Shown one piece after another: positions 43,026 to 51,596 of a stretch of 64,000 nucleotides of DNA (positions are counted from its first letter, which is position 1; every line of letters starts with the position of its first letter). This stretch comes from JADLBR01 sp020847615. Its GTDB lineage: Bacteria; Verrucomicrobiota; Verrucomicrobiia; JADLBR01. The position numbers and the translations under genes are program-made. Below the pieces are notes generated by a model. It saw nothing but the letters and a program-made list of their open reading frames with translations, was not told the origin of the DNA and searched no databases. Where the stretch lies: the NCBI GenBank assembly GCA_026646655.1, contig JAPKHT010000006.1, positions 1 to 64,000 on the forward strand, given 5' to 3'.

Positions 43026-43925
43026 CTACAGCAGATACAACACCGGAAACAGGAAGATCCACACCAGGTCCACAAAATGCCAGAAGAGCCCGCCCACCTC
43101 GACGCGGTTCGCGAGATGCTCCGGATCCACATGGAACATCTTGGCCCCGGGCATCCAGAAATAGAACAGCACGACCATCCCCCCGAGCACGTGCAGGGCG
43201 TGCAGCCCCGTGAGGGTGAAGTAGATGGCGTAATAGGTGCTGTACTTTGGGGCAAACACCCCCCAACGCGCGACATCCGCCAGCGCGATCCGCAGCGACG
43301 CCCCGTGGCCGCCCGCCCCCGCCACCTCGTGCTTCGCCTCCCCGCCGTGACCATCGCCGCCGCCATGGGCCGCGCCCTTGTGCGCCGCGTCCGGGACGAA
43401 CTCGATCACCCCCGCGCCCGCCTCGCCGACGCGATGCCCAGAAATCTCGAAATGCGGCGTCCGGCCCGGCCTCGCGCCGTGCCCATCCGTGTTCGTCTTG
43501 ATCTTCGCGCCAAGCGCCCTCAGCTCGGGCTCATACTTTCGGAACGACGCCTCGTCCCGGAAGACCACACCGTGGTGCGTGAACTTGTCGCGGTACTCGA
43601 TCGACTTGATCACCATGAACCCGCACCCGCACGCCAGCGTCGCCCCCATCCAGACCCGGAATTGCCCGAAATCCCTCATCTTGAGCGACACCCACGCCAG
43701 CACCATCGTGATGCTCGAGGTGATCAGCACGAACGTGTTGGTCAAGCCCAACGGCACGTTGAGCACGTGGTGCGGCCAGTAATCCGCGCCCATCCTCAGG
43801 AAGATGTACGCGGAGAAAAGTCCGCCGAACAGCATCACCTCAGAGGCGAGGAACAGCCAGATGCCGACCTTGGCGTTCCACAGGCCCGTGTCGGGCCGAG
43901 CGTGGACGGTGTAGGGTATCTCCAT
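43026..43925 (-). CDS. coxC: Cytochrome c oxidase subunit III with long hydrophilic insert
   Basis: This encodes 299 residues from ATG 43925. The N-terminal helices (WLFLASEVMLFGGLFSAYIF, then LTNTFVLITSSITMVLAWVS) and the C-terminal YYAIYFTLTGLHALHVLGGM followed by VGGLFWHFVDLVWIFLFPVL are characteristic. Between residues 112 and 225 lies an unusual insert of about 110 residues, rich in Gly, His and Lys (AAHGGGDGHGGEAKHEVAGA). Ordinary subunit III has only a short loop there. It is a non-catalytic subunit that supports proton flow. Its position between I and IV is normal. Confidence 0.93.
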   Translation of the reverse strand: MEIPYTVHARPDTGLWNAKVGIWLFLASEVMLFGGLFSAYIFLRMGADYWPHHVLNVPLGLTNTFVLITSSITMVLAWVSLKMRDFGQFRVWMGATLACGCGFMVIKSIEYRDKFTHHGVVFRDEASFRKYEPELRALGAKIKTNTDGHGARPGRTPHFEISGHRVGEAGAGVIEFVPDAAHKGAAHGGGDGHGGEAKHEVAGAGGHGASLRIALADVARWGVFAPKYSTYYAIYFTLTGLHALHVLGGMVVLFYFWMPGAKMFHVDPEHLANRVEVGGLFWHFVDLVWIFLFPVLYLL

Positions 43926-43933
43926 GCCCACCC

Positions 43934-45766
43934 CTAGCGGGGCCCCTCCCACTGCGGCGCAAAATCCCGCTCGTGCCCGGGCACGCTGTACTCGTAAGGC
44001 CCGCGCCCCACTTCGATCGGGCGCTCGAAATTCCCGTGCGGGGGCGGCGTCGGCGTCGCCCACTCCAGCGTCGTCGCCTCCCACGGGTTATCCCCCACCC
44101 GCTCGCCCCTCCAGATGCTCGCGAACACGTTGATGATGAATGGCAGCTGCGCCGCCGCCAGCACGAACGCGGAAATCGACATGAACTCGTTCCAGTGGAT
44201 CACGGCCTTTGCCAGCTCGTACGTCGGGCTCTCAAACGTCCCGCCCCCGTCATACCACCTCCGGTGCACGCCCGCCATGCCCTGCAGGAACATCGGCAGG
44301 AAAATCCCATTCATGCAGATCAGCGATGGCCAGAAGTGCACCTTCCCCCAGAATTCGCTCATCCGCCGCCCCGTGACCTTCGGGTACCAGTGATATATCC
44401 CGGCGAAGAGCGCGAAGATCGTGCCCGGCGCCACCACGTAGTGAAAATGCCCGATCACGTAGTAGGTGTCGTGCAGCGCCAGGTCGATGGCGCTGAAGGC
44501 CAGCGGCAGCCCCGTCAGTCCCCCGAGCCCGAACATCGGAATGAACGCCGCCGCAAACAGCATAGGCGTCGTGAACCGGATCGACCCTCCCCACAGCGAG
44601 ATAAGAAGCGCCGTCAGGATGATCACCGAGGGCACCGAGATCAGCACCGTCGTGGTCTGGAAGAACGTGCTCACCCTCGCCCCCATCCCGGTCAGGTACA
44701 TGTGGTGCGCCCACACCACGAAGGACAGAAACCCGACCGCGATCGAGGCGAACACCAGCGACCTGTACCCCCAGATCGGCTTGCGGCTGTTCACCGCGAT
44801 CACCTCGCACACGATCCCCATCGCCGGAAGGATCAGCACGTACACCTCCGGATGCCCGAGAAACCAGAACAGGTGCTGCCAGAGGATCGGGCTCCCCCCG
44901 CCGCTCGCCTCAAGCAACTTGCCCCCCACGTACAGGCCCGATGGCACGAAGAAACTCGTGCCCGCCAACCGGTCCATCAGTTGCATGACGCCCGCCGCCT
45001 CCAGCGGCGGGAATGCCAGCAACAGCAGGAATGCGGTCACGAGCTGGGCCCACACGAAAAACGGCATCCGCATCCACGACATGCCCTTCGCCCGGAGCTG
45101 GATGATCGTCGTGATAAAGTTCACCGAGCCCAACAGCGACGAGGTGATCAGCAGCACCATCGCGATCAGCCACAGCGTCTGCCCGTTGAATACCGGGTGA
45201 AATGCCACCGTCGGCGCCAGCGCCTGCGTGTCCGCCACGTTCGCCAGCGGCGAATACGACGTCCACCCCGATTTCGCGGAACCCCCCGGCACGAAGAAAC
45301 TCGCCAGCATCAGCACCCCGCCCCAAAAGTACGCGTGGTAGCTCGCCATGTTGATCCGCGGAAACGCCATGTCGGGCGCGCCGATCTGAAGCGGCACCAC
45401 GTAGTTGCCGAACGCGCCAAAGGCCAGCGGGACCACGCCCAGGAATATCATGATCGTCCCGTGCATCGCCCCGAAACTGTTGTACAGGTCCGGCGACATG
45501 ACCCCGCCCGGCAAGAACGGATGCTGCGGCGAAAACAGCTTCCCCACCACGGGCAACGGCTGCCCCGGATAGGCCAGTTGCCAGCGCATCGCCAGCATCA
45601 GGAAGAACCCAAACAGCAGAAACACCAGCGCGGTGAGCCCGTACTGCACCCCGATCACCTTGTGATCGGTCGAGAATATGTAACTCGCCCACACCGACTG
45701 CCGGGCGTGCGCGCCCCCGCCACCGCCCGACCCGTGCGCCGCCGCCATCGTGCTCGATCCAGACAT
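43934..45766 (-). CDS. coxA: Cytochrome c oxidase subunit I (heme a, heme a3-CuB)
   Basis: This encodes 610 residues from ATG 45766 (an upstream in-frame ATG at 45808 is unlikely). The ligands are visible: AMHGTIMIFLG (heme a), WFLGHPEVYVLILPA (CuB His and Tyr), VVWAHHMYLTG (CuB His pair), HDTYYVIGHFHYVVAPG (heme a3 and heme a). FGGLTGLP-like LGGLTGLPLAFSAIDLALHD is present too. It has about 12 membrane segments. It is the catalytic core of the terminal oxidase, reducing O2 to water and pumping protons. It heads an operon in the order I, III, IV, small, small, II. Confidence 0.97.
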   Translation of the reverse strand: MSGSSTMAAAHGSGGGGGAHARQSVWASYIFSTDHKVIGVQYGLTALVFLLFGFFLMLAMRWQLAYPGQPLPVVGKLFSPQHPFLPGGVMSPDLYNSFGAMHGTIMIFLGVVPLAFGAFGNYVVPLQIGAPDMAFPRINMASYHAYFWGGVLMLASFFVPGGSAKSGWTSYSPLANVADTQALAPTVAFHPVFNGQTLWLIAMVLLITSSLLGSVNFITTIIQLRAKGMSWMRMPFFVWAQLVTAFLLLLAFPPLEAAGVMQLMDRLAGTSFFVPSGLYVGGKLLEASGGGSPILWQHLFWFLGHPEVYVLILPAMGIVCEVIAVNSRKPIWGYRSLVFASIAVGFLSFVVWAHHMYLTGMGARVSTFFQTTTVLISVPSVIILTALLISLWGGSIRFTTPMLFAAAFIPMFGLGGLTGLPLAFSAIDLALHDTYYVIGHFHYVVAPGTIFALFAGIYHWYPKVTGRRMSEFWGKVHFWPSLICMNGIFLPMFLQGMAGVHRRWYDGGGTFESPTYELAKAVIHWNEFMSISAFVLAAAQLPFIINVFASIWRGERVGDNPWEATTLEWATPTPPPHGNFERPIEVGRGPYEYSVPGHERDFAPQWEGPR

Positions 45767-46103
45767 GCGAATGACGCAACACTCTGCCCATATTGATATT
45801 CGCGGCAAATGAATTATTAGGCCCTCTTTGATACGTAAACCGTTAATCTAATTAATGGGCCCATCCCCGGCCCCGTTTTGGGGGCCGCCGCCGGGGATGG
45901 AAATGTGGCCCTCCTGGTGATGGATGGGCCCGGGCGCTCAGCCACCGCGCCCCGGTCTGGCGACCGTCGCCGCACCCGGAATTCTCGGGCCAAATCCCGC
46001 TCTCGAGCCAGCCCGACCGCGGCGAACACATTTTTCTCGCCCCTGGCCGCGCCAACGACATCATGCCAATGGGCATCAACCGGAACAAGAAAGGGAGGAG
46101 ACC
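45767..46103. other. Divergent AT-rich intergenic region
   Basis: This 337-bp spacer separates coxA (leftwards) from the GYF-domain gene. Its left part (45780-45860) is much richer in A and T (TTGATATTCGCG, TAATCTAATTAATG) than the surroundings and probably holds the cox operon promoter. I could not find a pair of boxes with good spacing. The rest is GC-rich with no convincing gene. Confidence 0.4.
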
Positions 46104-47006
46104 ATGAATTATCACATCATAGGCGGCGATGGCCAGGAGTACGGCCCAGTTTCCGATGCGACGATCCGCGAGTGGATTGCCGACGGTCGGCTGGACCACG
46201 ATTCCAAGATCAGGCCCGAGGGCGCCTTGGAGTGGGGCACGGTGGGTGATTCTCCCGAGTTCTCGCCCGCCCTGGCACCCGGCGAACCCGCGCCCCGGGG
46301 CGCTGCGGGCACCGTCGATATCGGCGCCTGCGTCTCAGAGGGATTCTCGCTGTTCGGCAAGCACTGGCTGAACCTGGTGCTCGCCTGCCTGATCTTCATT
46401 GCCATCTCTATCGCGGCGGGACTGGTCACCAGCGTCTTGTCGACGCCCTTCACCGTCACCCTACAGGCCATCGCGAAGGGCGCGGAACCGGACCTCGCCC
46501 AGATCGCCTGGCAGGTGCCGCTCTATCTGATCTGCTTGCTCATCAACATCGCGTTCACGACGCTGCTCTACGCCGGCGGTTTCCGTTTCTTGACCCGGAT
46601 CGCCCGCGGCTACGAGCCCGCCATTCCGGATCTCTTCGCCGCATTCCGGGAACGGACGGTCGCCGTCATGCTCACCGGTCTCCTGTCCGCGCTCGTTTGC
46701 CTCGCGGGATACCTGCTCTGCATCCTGCCCGGTATCTATCTTCAGGTCGGATACATCTATGCGCCGCTCATCGCCCTCGAGAAGAACGTCGGCGTGTGGG
46801 AGGCCATGGAGACCAGCCGACGAATGATCCACCCCCAGTGGTGGCAGATGCTCGTGCTCGTCATCCTCATGGTCGTATTCTGCCTCGCCGGGGTGATCCT
46901 CTGCGGCGTCGGCATCCTCGCGGCATACCCCATCTGCGGCCTGATGTTCGCGAAGGCCTACTGCGACCTATTCAACAAGGCGCGCGCCGGCACAGCCGCC
47001 CGATAG
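46104..47006 (+). CDS. GYF_2-domain polytopic membrane protein
   Basis: This encodes 300 residues after a good GGGAGGAG ribosome-binding site. Residues 1-45 form a GYF_2-like domain (YHIIGGDGQEYGPVSDATIR, then EWIADGRLDHDSKIR). A short linker leads to about six membrane segments, such as WLNLVLACLIFIAISIAAGL, PLYLICLLINIAFTTLLYAG, GLLSALVCLAGYLLCILPGI and LVILMVVFCLAGVILCGVGI. The YLQVGYIYAPLIALEKNVGV and MEEAMETSRRMI-like AMETSRRMIHPQWW blocks occur in DUF975/glycerophosphoryl-type membrane proteins. The function is unknown. It is convergent with the next gene, with the terminator hairpin between them. Confidence 0.72.
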   Translation: MNYHIIGGDGQEYGPVSDATIREWIADGRLDHDSKIRPEGALEWGTVGDSPEFSPALAPGEPAPRGAAGTVDIGACVSEGFSLFGKHWLNLVLACLIFIAISIAAGLVTSVLSTPFTVTLQAIAKGAEPDLAQIAWQVPLYLICLLINIAFTTLLYAGGFRFLTRIARGYEPAIPDLFAAFRERTVAVMLTGLLSALVCLAGYLLCILPGIYLQVGYIYAPLIALEKNVGVWEAMETSRRMIHPQWWQMLVLVILMVVFCLAGVILCGVGILAAYPICGLMFAKAYCDLFNKARAGTAAR

Positions 47007-47018
47007 CCCGCCCGGCCC

Positions 47019-47048
47019 AAAAAAAAGCGCCCGCCGAGGCGGGCGCTT
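47019..47048 (-). terminator. Intrinsic terminator for the small exported protein gene
   Basis: The hairpin AAGCGCCCGC/GCGGGCGCTT (47025-47048) has, on the minus strand, a run of eight T's just after the stem (AAAAAAAA at 47019-47026 on the plus strand). That makes a good rho-independent terminator for the gene ending at 47075. The stem would also lie in the 3' end of the plus-strand transcript. Confidence 0.75.
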
Positions 47049-47074
47049 AACTATTGAGGAATCCGCAACCGGAA

Positions 47075-47452
47075 TTACTCGGTGCCGCCCTTCTTCTTCT
47101 TGCCACCGCCCTTGGCCGCCGCGGTGTTCCCGTTGATGCTCATGGCCGCGTCACCCTTCTTGTTGGGCACGACCACGACGCGCAGGCCCTCGGTGAGATC
47201 GGCCAGGGTCTTGTCGGCCTTGTCGATCTTGATCTTGGTCTTTTCGCTGATCGTGAAGGTCTTCGCCTCGCCGCCCTTCGCCTCGACCGTCACGGTCTTC
47301 GCAGAGGCATCGACCGACTTGACCACGCCCATCACGGCATTCGCGGGGGGCCCCTTCTTCTTCTCCCCACCCGTAGCGTCTTGAGAGAATGCCGACAGAG
47401 GGAGCAGGGCCGCAAGAGCCAGCGCGGCACCGGTGAAATACGCCATCTTCAT
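47075..47452 (-). CDS. Small exported Lys-rich beta-domain protein
   Basis: This encodes 125 residues. The signal peptide MAYFTGAALALAALLPLSAF, ending SQD, is clear. The mature part has one beta-rich unit, VMGVVKSVDASAKTVTVEAK, then AKTFTISEKTKIKI and LADLTEGLRVVVVPNKKGDA, of the DUF5666-like OB-fold pattern ('G.V.svd...ktvtv...g....f.i...T.i......dL..G..V.V'). Lys-rich low-complexity tracts (EKKKG, GGGKKKKGG) flank it. It is probably a periplasmic protein of unknown role. A terminator lies at its 3' end. Confidence 0.65.
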   Translation of the reverse strand: MKMAYFTGAALALAALLPLSAFSQDATGGEKKKGPPANAVMGVVKSVDASAKTVTVEAKGGEAKTFTISEKTKIKIDKADKTLADLTEGLRVVVVPNKKGDAAMSINGNTAAAKGGGKKKKGGTE

Positions 47453-47576
47453 ACCGTTCTTACCTTATTCTCAACTTTTAAGATCGGAGATTGTTGGAAG
47501 ACCCGATGGCGCACCCGACCTTCGCGCGCCCCAGGGAAATCTTGCGTGTTCCAGAGTATCGTGTCGGAGATTAGTG

Positions 47577-49919
47577 TCATCCTGGGTCGCCGTCAAGATG
47601 GCCCGGACCCTCGACCATCTCGCCCCCCAAGATGGCGCCGGCTCGGCTGAGCTGGGCCAGCGTTCCAAAAAGGACCAGCGAGTCCCCCACCTCGGCCACG
47701 GTGCCGGGATCGGGGTTCAGCCGATTCTCGCCGGCCCGGACCAGCCCCACGACCGACACCCCCGCCTCGGCCCGCAAATTCACTTCGCTCAGCGTCCGCC
47801 CAACCGCGGGCGAGTAGTCGGTCAGTCTGATGGTCCAGACCTCCGAGCCCGATAGCCTGTCCCGCGCGCGCGCCTTTTCGAAAAACGCCGCCGCCCTATC
47901 CAGATCCTCGCCCCCTCCCACCACGAGCACGTGATCTTCGGGGAACAGGACCGATTCCGCCGCCGGATTGACCAGCTCGAAGCCGGAGCGGCGGATGCTC
48001 AGCACCGTGGCCCCCGTCTCCTCGCGGACCCGCAATTGCCGCAGGCTCTGCCCCACGACCTGCGAGTCGGGGAGGACGATCAGTTCGCGGATGCGTGCCT
48101 GCAAGGGATAGCGATCCTCCAGCAGCTGCCGGACCTCGCGCCGCGCCAGCGTGCTGAGGTCCGTCGCCTGATCGAGCGACGATTCGATCGCCGTTTCGAC
48201 CCGGTGGTGCATCTGGACCATCTTGCGCCACAGGAGACCCGAGAGCGCCATCCCGCCGAGAACCAGCCCGGCCGTCACCGGCCAGGGCGGCAGAAACGGC
48301 TGCGAGAGCATCAGCAGCCACCCCACGATCAGCAGGCCCGCAAATCCCGAGAACGCCCCACCCACCGCCTTTTCCAGGAGCCCACGCCCAGCCCCGGCCG
48401 CGCCCCGCGGCACCGCCATCTCGGATAGCACCATCGCGAGAACCCCGATGTTGCGCCATGCGGCGACGCCGATCGGCACGCATGCCAGCAGCGCCACCAC
48501 CCACGCCACCATGTCGGGAGCCAAGTTGCCGCCCGCCGCCAAGAACCGCGAGACGCCCGCCCGTATCGTCGGCACCGCCGCGACGACCGCGCTCATCGCA
48601 CCGACCTCGCCCGCCAGCATCAGCAAGGGCCGCCGCAGCACCCTCCACCACCGCCGCGGGTGCCTCGGCGCCCATGACTCGGCGATGCGCGATTCGTAGA
48701 GGGCCAAAAAGGTCCTCAGGGGCGCCGGCATCAGCGCATCCGCCCCATCGGCCAACCTGTCGATGCCCCGCACCACCAGCGGGGACCACCCGGCGCTGAT
48801 CACGCAGACGCCCAGGATCATCGGATGGAGCGCCCCCGGGACCAGGCCCTCCGCCGCTGCCGCCGCCGCAAGAATGAAGGAGAACTCCCCGAGGTTCGTC
48901 ATGGCCAGCCCCGCGCGCAGGCAGCGCTTCCAGTGGAAACCTGTCACCACGCCGCCCGCCGTCACCGCAGCGACCTTTGCCAGCGCAAACACCGCCGCCA
49001 CCGCCGCAACCTCCCACGCGTGCGCCACGAACAGCCCCGCGTCGAACAGCACGCCGATCGAGACAAAGAACAGCGCCGCGAAGAACTCCCGCATCGGTTC
49101 CAGGCGGCGCACCAGCCACTCCCGCGCGAGGCTCTCCGCCGCGATCATCCCCATCACAAACGCCCCGAGGGCCCCGGAGTAGCCCAATTTCGTCGCCAGG
49201 AGCGCAAATCCAAAGCACAGCCCGAAGGTCACGATCACCAGCGCCTCGTGGTGGTGCGCCCGATACAGGCTGTTCATGAGCCGGGGCACCGCAAGAAGCC
49301 CGCCGACAATGGCCGCCGCCAGAAACACCAGAATCCCCCAGCCCAAGCCCCACAACCCCGCCCAGTCGGGCGGCAGCCCCCTTCCGGCCGCCGTCAGCAC
49401 CACCAGCATCACGATCACGACGAGATCCTCCATGATCGCCAGGCCCATCGCCATCCGCGCAAACGGACGGCCCCCGAGCCCCGCCTCGCCGACGCTCTTC
49501 GACAGAATGATCGTTGAACACGGCACCAGCATCGCCCCCAAGAACAGCGACGCCACCGGCCCCCAGCCCAGCACCCGCCCCACGGAGGCGCCGACCAGGA
49601 ACATCACCGCCGCCTCCGCCAGACCGCACAGGACCGCCCTCGCCCCCAGTTGCTTCAACCGGTAGAGCCGGAACTCCATCCCGATGTTAAAGACCAGAAA
49701 GACGATCCCCACGTCCGCCAGGGCGCGCACGGTCCGGATGTCGTGAATCGGCACCCCAAGGCACCCGGGGAACACGCCGGGGCTCAACAGGATGCCCGCC
49801 ACAAGATAGCCCAGGACGAACGGAAACCTCAGGCGGTGAAAAAGCACCGCCACGGCGCCGGCCACGGTCATCACGACCGCGATGTCTCTCACCATCCCGA
49901 GATGACCAGCCTCGCCCAA
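47577..49919 (-). CDS. Kef-type cation:proton antiporter with two RCK_C-like domains
   Basis: This encodes 780 residues. A TTG start at 49919 is supported by a GAGGAGGGA ribosome-binding site 8 bp upstream. An ATG at 49895 is the alternative. Residues 1-390 have about twelve membrane segments with CPA2 signatures: VLGYLVAGILLSPGVFPG, GIVFLVFNIGMEFRLYRLKQ, AMLVPCSTIILSKSVGE, MGLAIMEDLVVIVMLVVLTA, FFAALFFVSIGVLFDAGLFV. The C-terminal part has two TrkA_C/RCK_C-like units (LPDSQVVGQSLRQLRVREET and LTDYSPAVGRTLSEVNLRAE). It exchanges K+ or Na+ for H+ across the inner membrane, and the cytoplasmic units may sense a ligand. The ion is not determined. Confidence 0.9.
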   Translation of the reverse strand: MGEAGHLGMVRDIAVVMTVAGAVAVLFHRLRFPFVLGYLVAGILLSPGVFPGCLGVPIHDIRTVRALADVGIVFLVFNIGMEFRLYRLKQLGARAVLCGLAEAAVMFLVGASVGRVLGWGPVASLFLGAMLVPCSTIILSKSVGEAGLGGRPFARMAMGLAIMEDLVVIVMLVVLTAAGRGLPPDWAGLWGLGWGILVFLAAAIVGGLLAVPRLMNSLYRAHHHEALVIVTFGLCFGFALLATKLGYSGALGAFVMGMIAAESLAREWLVRRLEPMREFFAALFFVSIGVLFDAGLFVAHAWEVAAVAAVFALAKVAAVTAGGVVTGFHWKRCLRAGLAMTNLGEFSFILAAAAAAEGLVPGALHPMILGVCVISAGWSPLVVRGIDRLADGADALMPAPLRTFLALYESRIAESWAPRHPRRWWRVLRRPLLMLAGEVGAMSAVVAAVPTIRAGVSRFLAAGGNLAPDMVAWVVALLACVPIGVAAWRNIGVLAMVLSEMAVPRGAAGAGRGLLEKAVGGAFSGFAGLLIVGWLLMLSQPFLPPWPVTAGLVLGGMALSGLLWRKMVQMHHRVETAIESSLDQATDLSTLARREVRQLLEDRYPLQARIRELIVLPDSQVVGQSLRQLRVREETGATVLSIRRSGFELVNPAAESVLFPEDHVLVVGGGEDLDRAAAFFEKARARDRLSGSEVWTIRLTDYSPAVGRTLSEVNLRAEAGVSVVGLVRAGENRLNPDPGTVAEVGDSLVLFGTLAQLSRAGAILGGEMVEGPGHLDGDPG

Positions 49920-49959
49920 ACCGGTGCTCCCTCCTCAGGCCCGGCGCCGCCGCCGGCCG

Positions 49960-50895
49960 TCAGCCCAGCCCCGCCAAGTACCGCTCGGCCTCGATCGCGG
50001 CCGCGCAACCGGTGCCCGCCGCCGTGATCGCCTGCCGAAAGACCCGGTCGGCGACATCGCCGGCCGCGAATACCCCTTCGACGCTCGTCCGCGTCCCGCC
50101 CTTCAACGCGATGTACCCTTCAGCATCCAACTCCAGTTGCCCGCCCAGAAATGCCGCGTTGGGCACGTGCCCGATTGCCACGAAAAGACCGGCGCACCCC
50201 AGTTCCCGTTCCGCCCCCGTCACCACATCCCGCAGCCTGACCCCCGTCACCTTCCCGGCCCCCACACCGAGCACATCGGCCACGACCGAATTCCAGCAGA
50301 ACTCGATCTTCGGATTGCCGAGCGCCCGCTCCCCCATGATCTTCGACGCGCGCAACTGGTCCCGCCGGTGCACCACGAATACCCGCGACCCGAATCGCGT
50401 CAGGTACATCGCCTCCTCCATCGCCGAATCCCCGCCACCCACCACGACCAGCGCCTGGTTCCGGAACATCGGCAGCGCTCCATCGCAGGTGGCGCAATAG
50501 GTCACCCCCTTGTTCTCCAGCAATCGCTCGCTCTCCAGCCCCAGGTGCCGGTGCCCCGCCCCCGTCGCCACGATCAGCGTCCTCGCCAAGACCTCCCCAT
50601 CGTCCGTCGCCAGCGCAAATGGCCGACGCGACAGGTCCACCTTCTCCACCTCGCCAAATCGCACCTCCGCCCCGAAACGCTCGGCCTGCTTCTGCATACC
50701 CGACATCAGGGCGAACCCATCCACGCCCTCCGGAAACCCGGGAAAGTTCTCCACGACGGTCGTCGTCGTCAGCAGGCCCCCCGGCATCCGCCCGGCCAGC
50801 ACCAGCGGGGCCAGGTTGGCCCGCGCCGCATAGATCGCCGCCGTCAGCCCGGCGCACCCGCTGCCGACTATCACCACGTCCCTCACGTCGCCCAT
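49960..50895 (-). CDS. trxB: Thioredoxin-disulfide reductase
   Basis: This encodes 311 residues. An FAD-binding motif (VVIVGSGCAGLTAAIYAARA), the GGLLTTTTVVENFPGFPEG segment, the redox-active CATCDGALPMF, the NADPH-binding VVVGGGDSAMEEAMYLTRFG and the C-terminal GVFAAGDVADRVFRQAITAA are all in place. It passes electrons from NADPH to thioredoxin, which in turn may serve the peroxiredoxin at 30070. Identification is secure. The gene is divergent from the dUTPase-like gene with about 95 bp between. Confidence 0.95.
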   Translation of the reverse strand: MGDVRDVVIVGSGCAGLTAAIYAARANLAPLVLAGRMPGGLLTTTTVVENFPGFPEGVDGFALMSGMQKQAERFGAEVRFGEVEKVDLSRRPFALATDDGEVLARTLIVATGAGHRHLGLESERLLENKGVTYCATCDGALPMFRNQALVVVGGGDSAMEEAMYLTRFGSRVFVVHRRDQLRASKIMGERALGNPKIEFCWNSVVADVLGVGAGKVTGVRLRDVVTGAERELGCAGLFVAIGHVPNAAFLGGQLELDAEGYIALKGGTRTSVEGVFAAGDVADRVFRQAITAAGTGCAAAIEAERYLAGLG

Positions 50896-50988
50896 CTCTG
50901 CCTCCGCTCCGCCTGTCTGCGGGACCGCCCCGCCATCGACCGCCGCGTTTCATTGCAGATGTGCCCCCCTTTGTCTATCAAAACCGAT

Positions 50989-51369
50989 ATGCCTAAACCT
51001 GACATGCTCGAGCAGATCTGGGACCTCCAGCGCGCCCTCAACCTCCGCATCGGCGTCGATACCGCCTCCATGAACGAGGAGGAGAAGACCCGCTGGGCCC
51101 TCAACTACTGCCGCGCCATGTCCCAGGAGATCGCCGAACTCACCGACAGCGTCCCCTGGAAATGGTGGGCCAAGTACCAGAAGTTCGACGAGCAGAATGC
51201 CCGCGTCGAGGTCGTCGATCTCTTTCACTTCCTCATCTCCATCGCCCAGGTCCTCGGCATGAGCGCCGCCGACGTCCACGCCGCCTACCTCAAGAAAAAC
51301 GAGGTCAATCTCAAGCGGCAGGACACCGGCTACACCACCAAGGACGAGACCGACTCCAGGCACATCTAG
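50989..51369 (+). CDS. Dimeric dUTPase-like all-alpha NTP pyrophosphatase
   Basis: This encodes 126 residues from ATG 50989 (MPKPDMLEQIWDLQRALNLR). Two acidic Mg2+ motifs are seen, in SQEIAELTDSVPWKWW (E-x-x-E-type) and ARVEVVDLFHFLISIAQVLG (EVVD-type). These are found in dimeric dUTPases and other MazG-like all-alpha NTP hydrolases. It should hydrolyse dUTP or a related dNTP, keeping uracil out of DNA. The stop codon TAG (51367-51369) is the first three bases of the MITE-like element. dUTPase versus other all-alpha NTPase is not resolved from sequence alone. Confidence 0.83.
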   Translation: MPKPDMLEQIWDLQRALNLRIGVDTASMNEEEKTRWALNYCRAMSQEIAELTDSVPWKWWAKYQKFDEQNARVEVVDLFHFLISIAQVLGMSAADVHAAYLKKNEVNLKRQDTGYTTKDETDSRHI

Positions 51370-51576
51370 CAGCCTGTCGGACTTCGCCCAGTCCGCCAGG
51401 CTGCTAGATAGCAAAACCGCCTTAATGATAGATAGTTATAACGGTGCCCCAAGGGATATCGCAAGATCTCGTGCGCTTTGACCCAACAATTCACTATCCT
51501 ACGGAACCCGCTCATTTTCAGGAAGAAGGCGGTGTTGCCAGAGGAGTTTGCCGGACGAAGTCCGACAAACTCCTAG
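51367..51576 (+). repeat. MITE-like element, copy 2 (about 210 bp)
   Basis: It is a direct repeat of 29759-29969. The same architecture is visible: TAGCAGCCTG...CAGGCTGCTA left hairpin, internal AAAACCGCCTT/AAGGCGGTGTT and a right hairpin GGAGTTTGCCGGACGAAGTCC. Differences are scattered, so the copies are not recent. The left end supplies the stop codon of the dUTPase-like gene. The hpt ATG lies 20 bp after the right end. Confidence 0.9.
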
Positions 51577-51596
51577 CGACGACCCGGCGGCTCCCC

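Noticed and set aside
51444..51596. An N-terminal extension of hpt beginning at 51444
   Set aside because: It would translate half of the MITE-like element. The ATG at 51597 gives a normal HPRT length.
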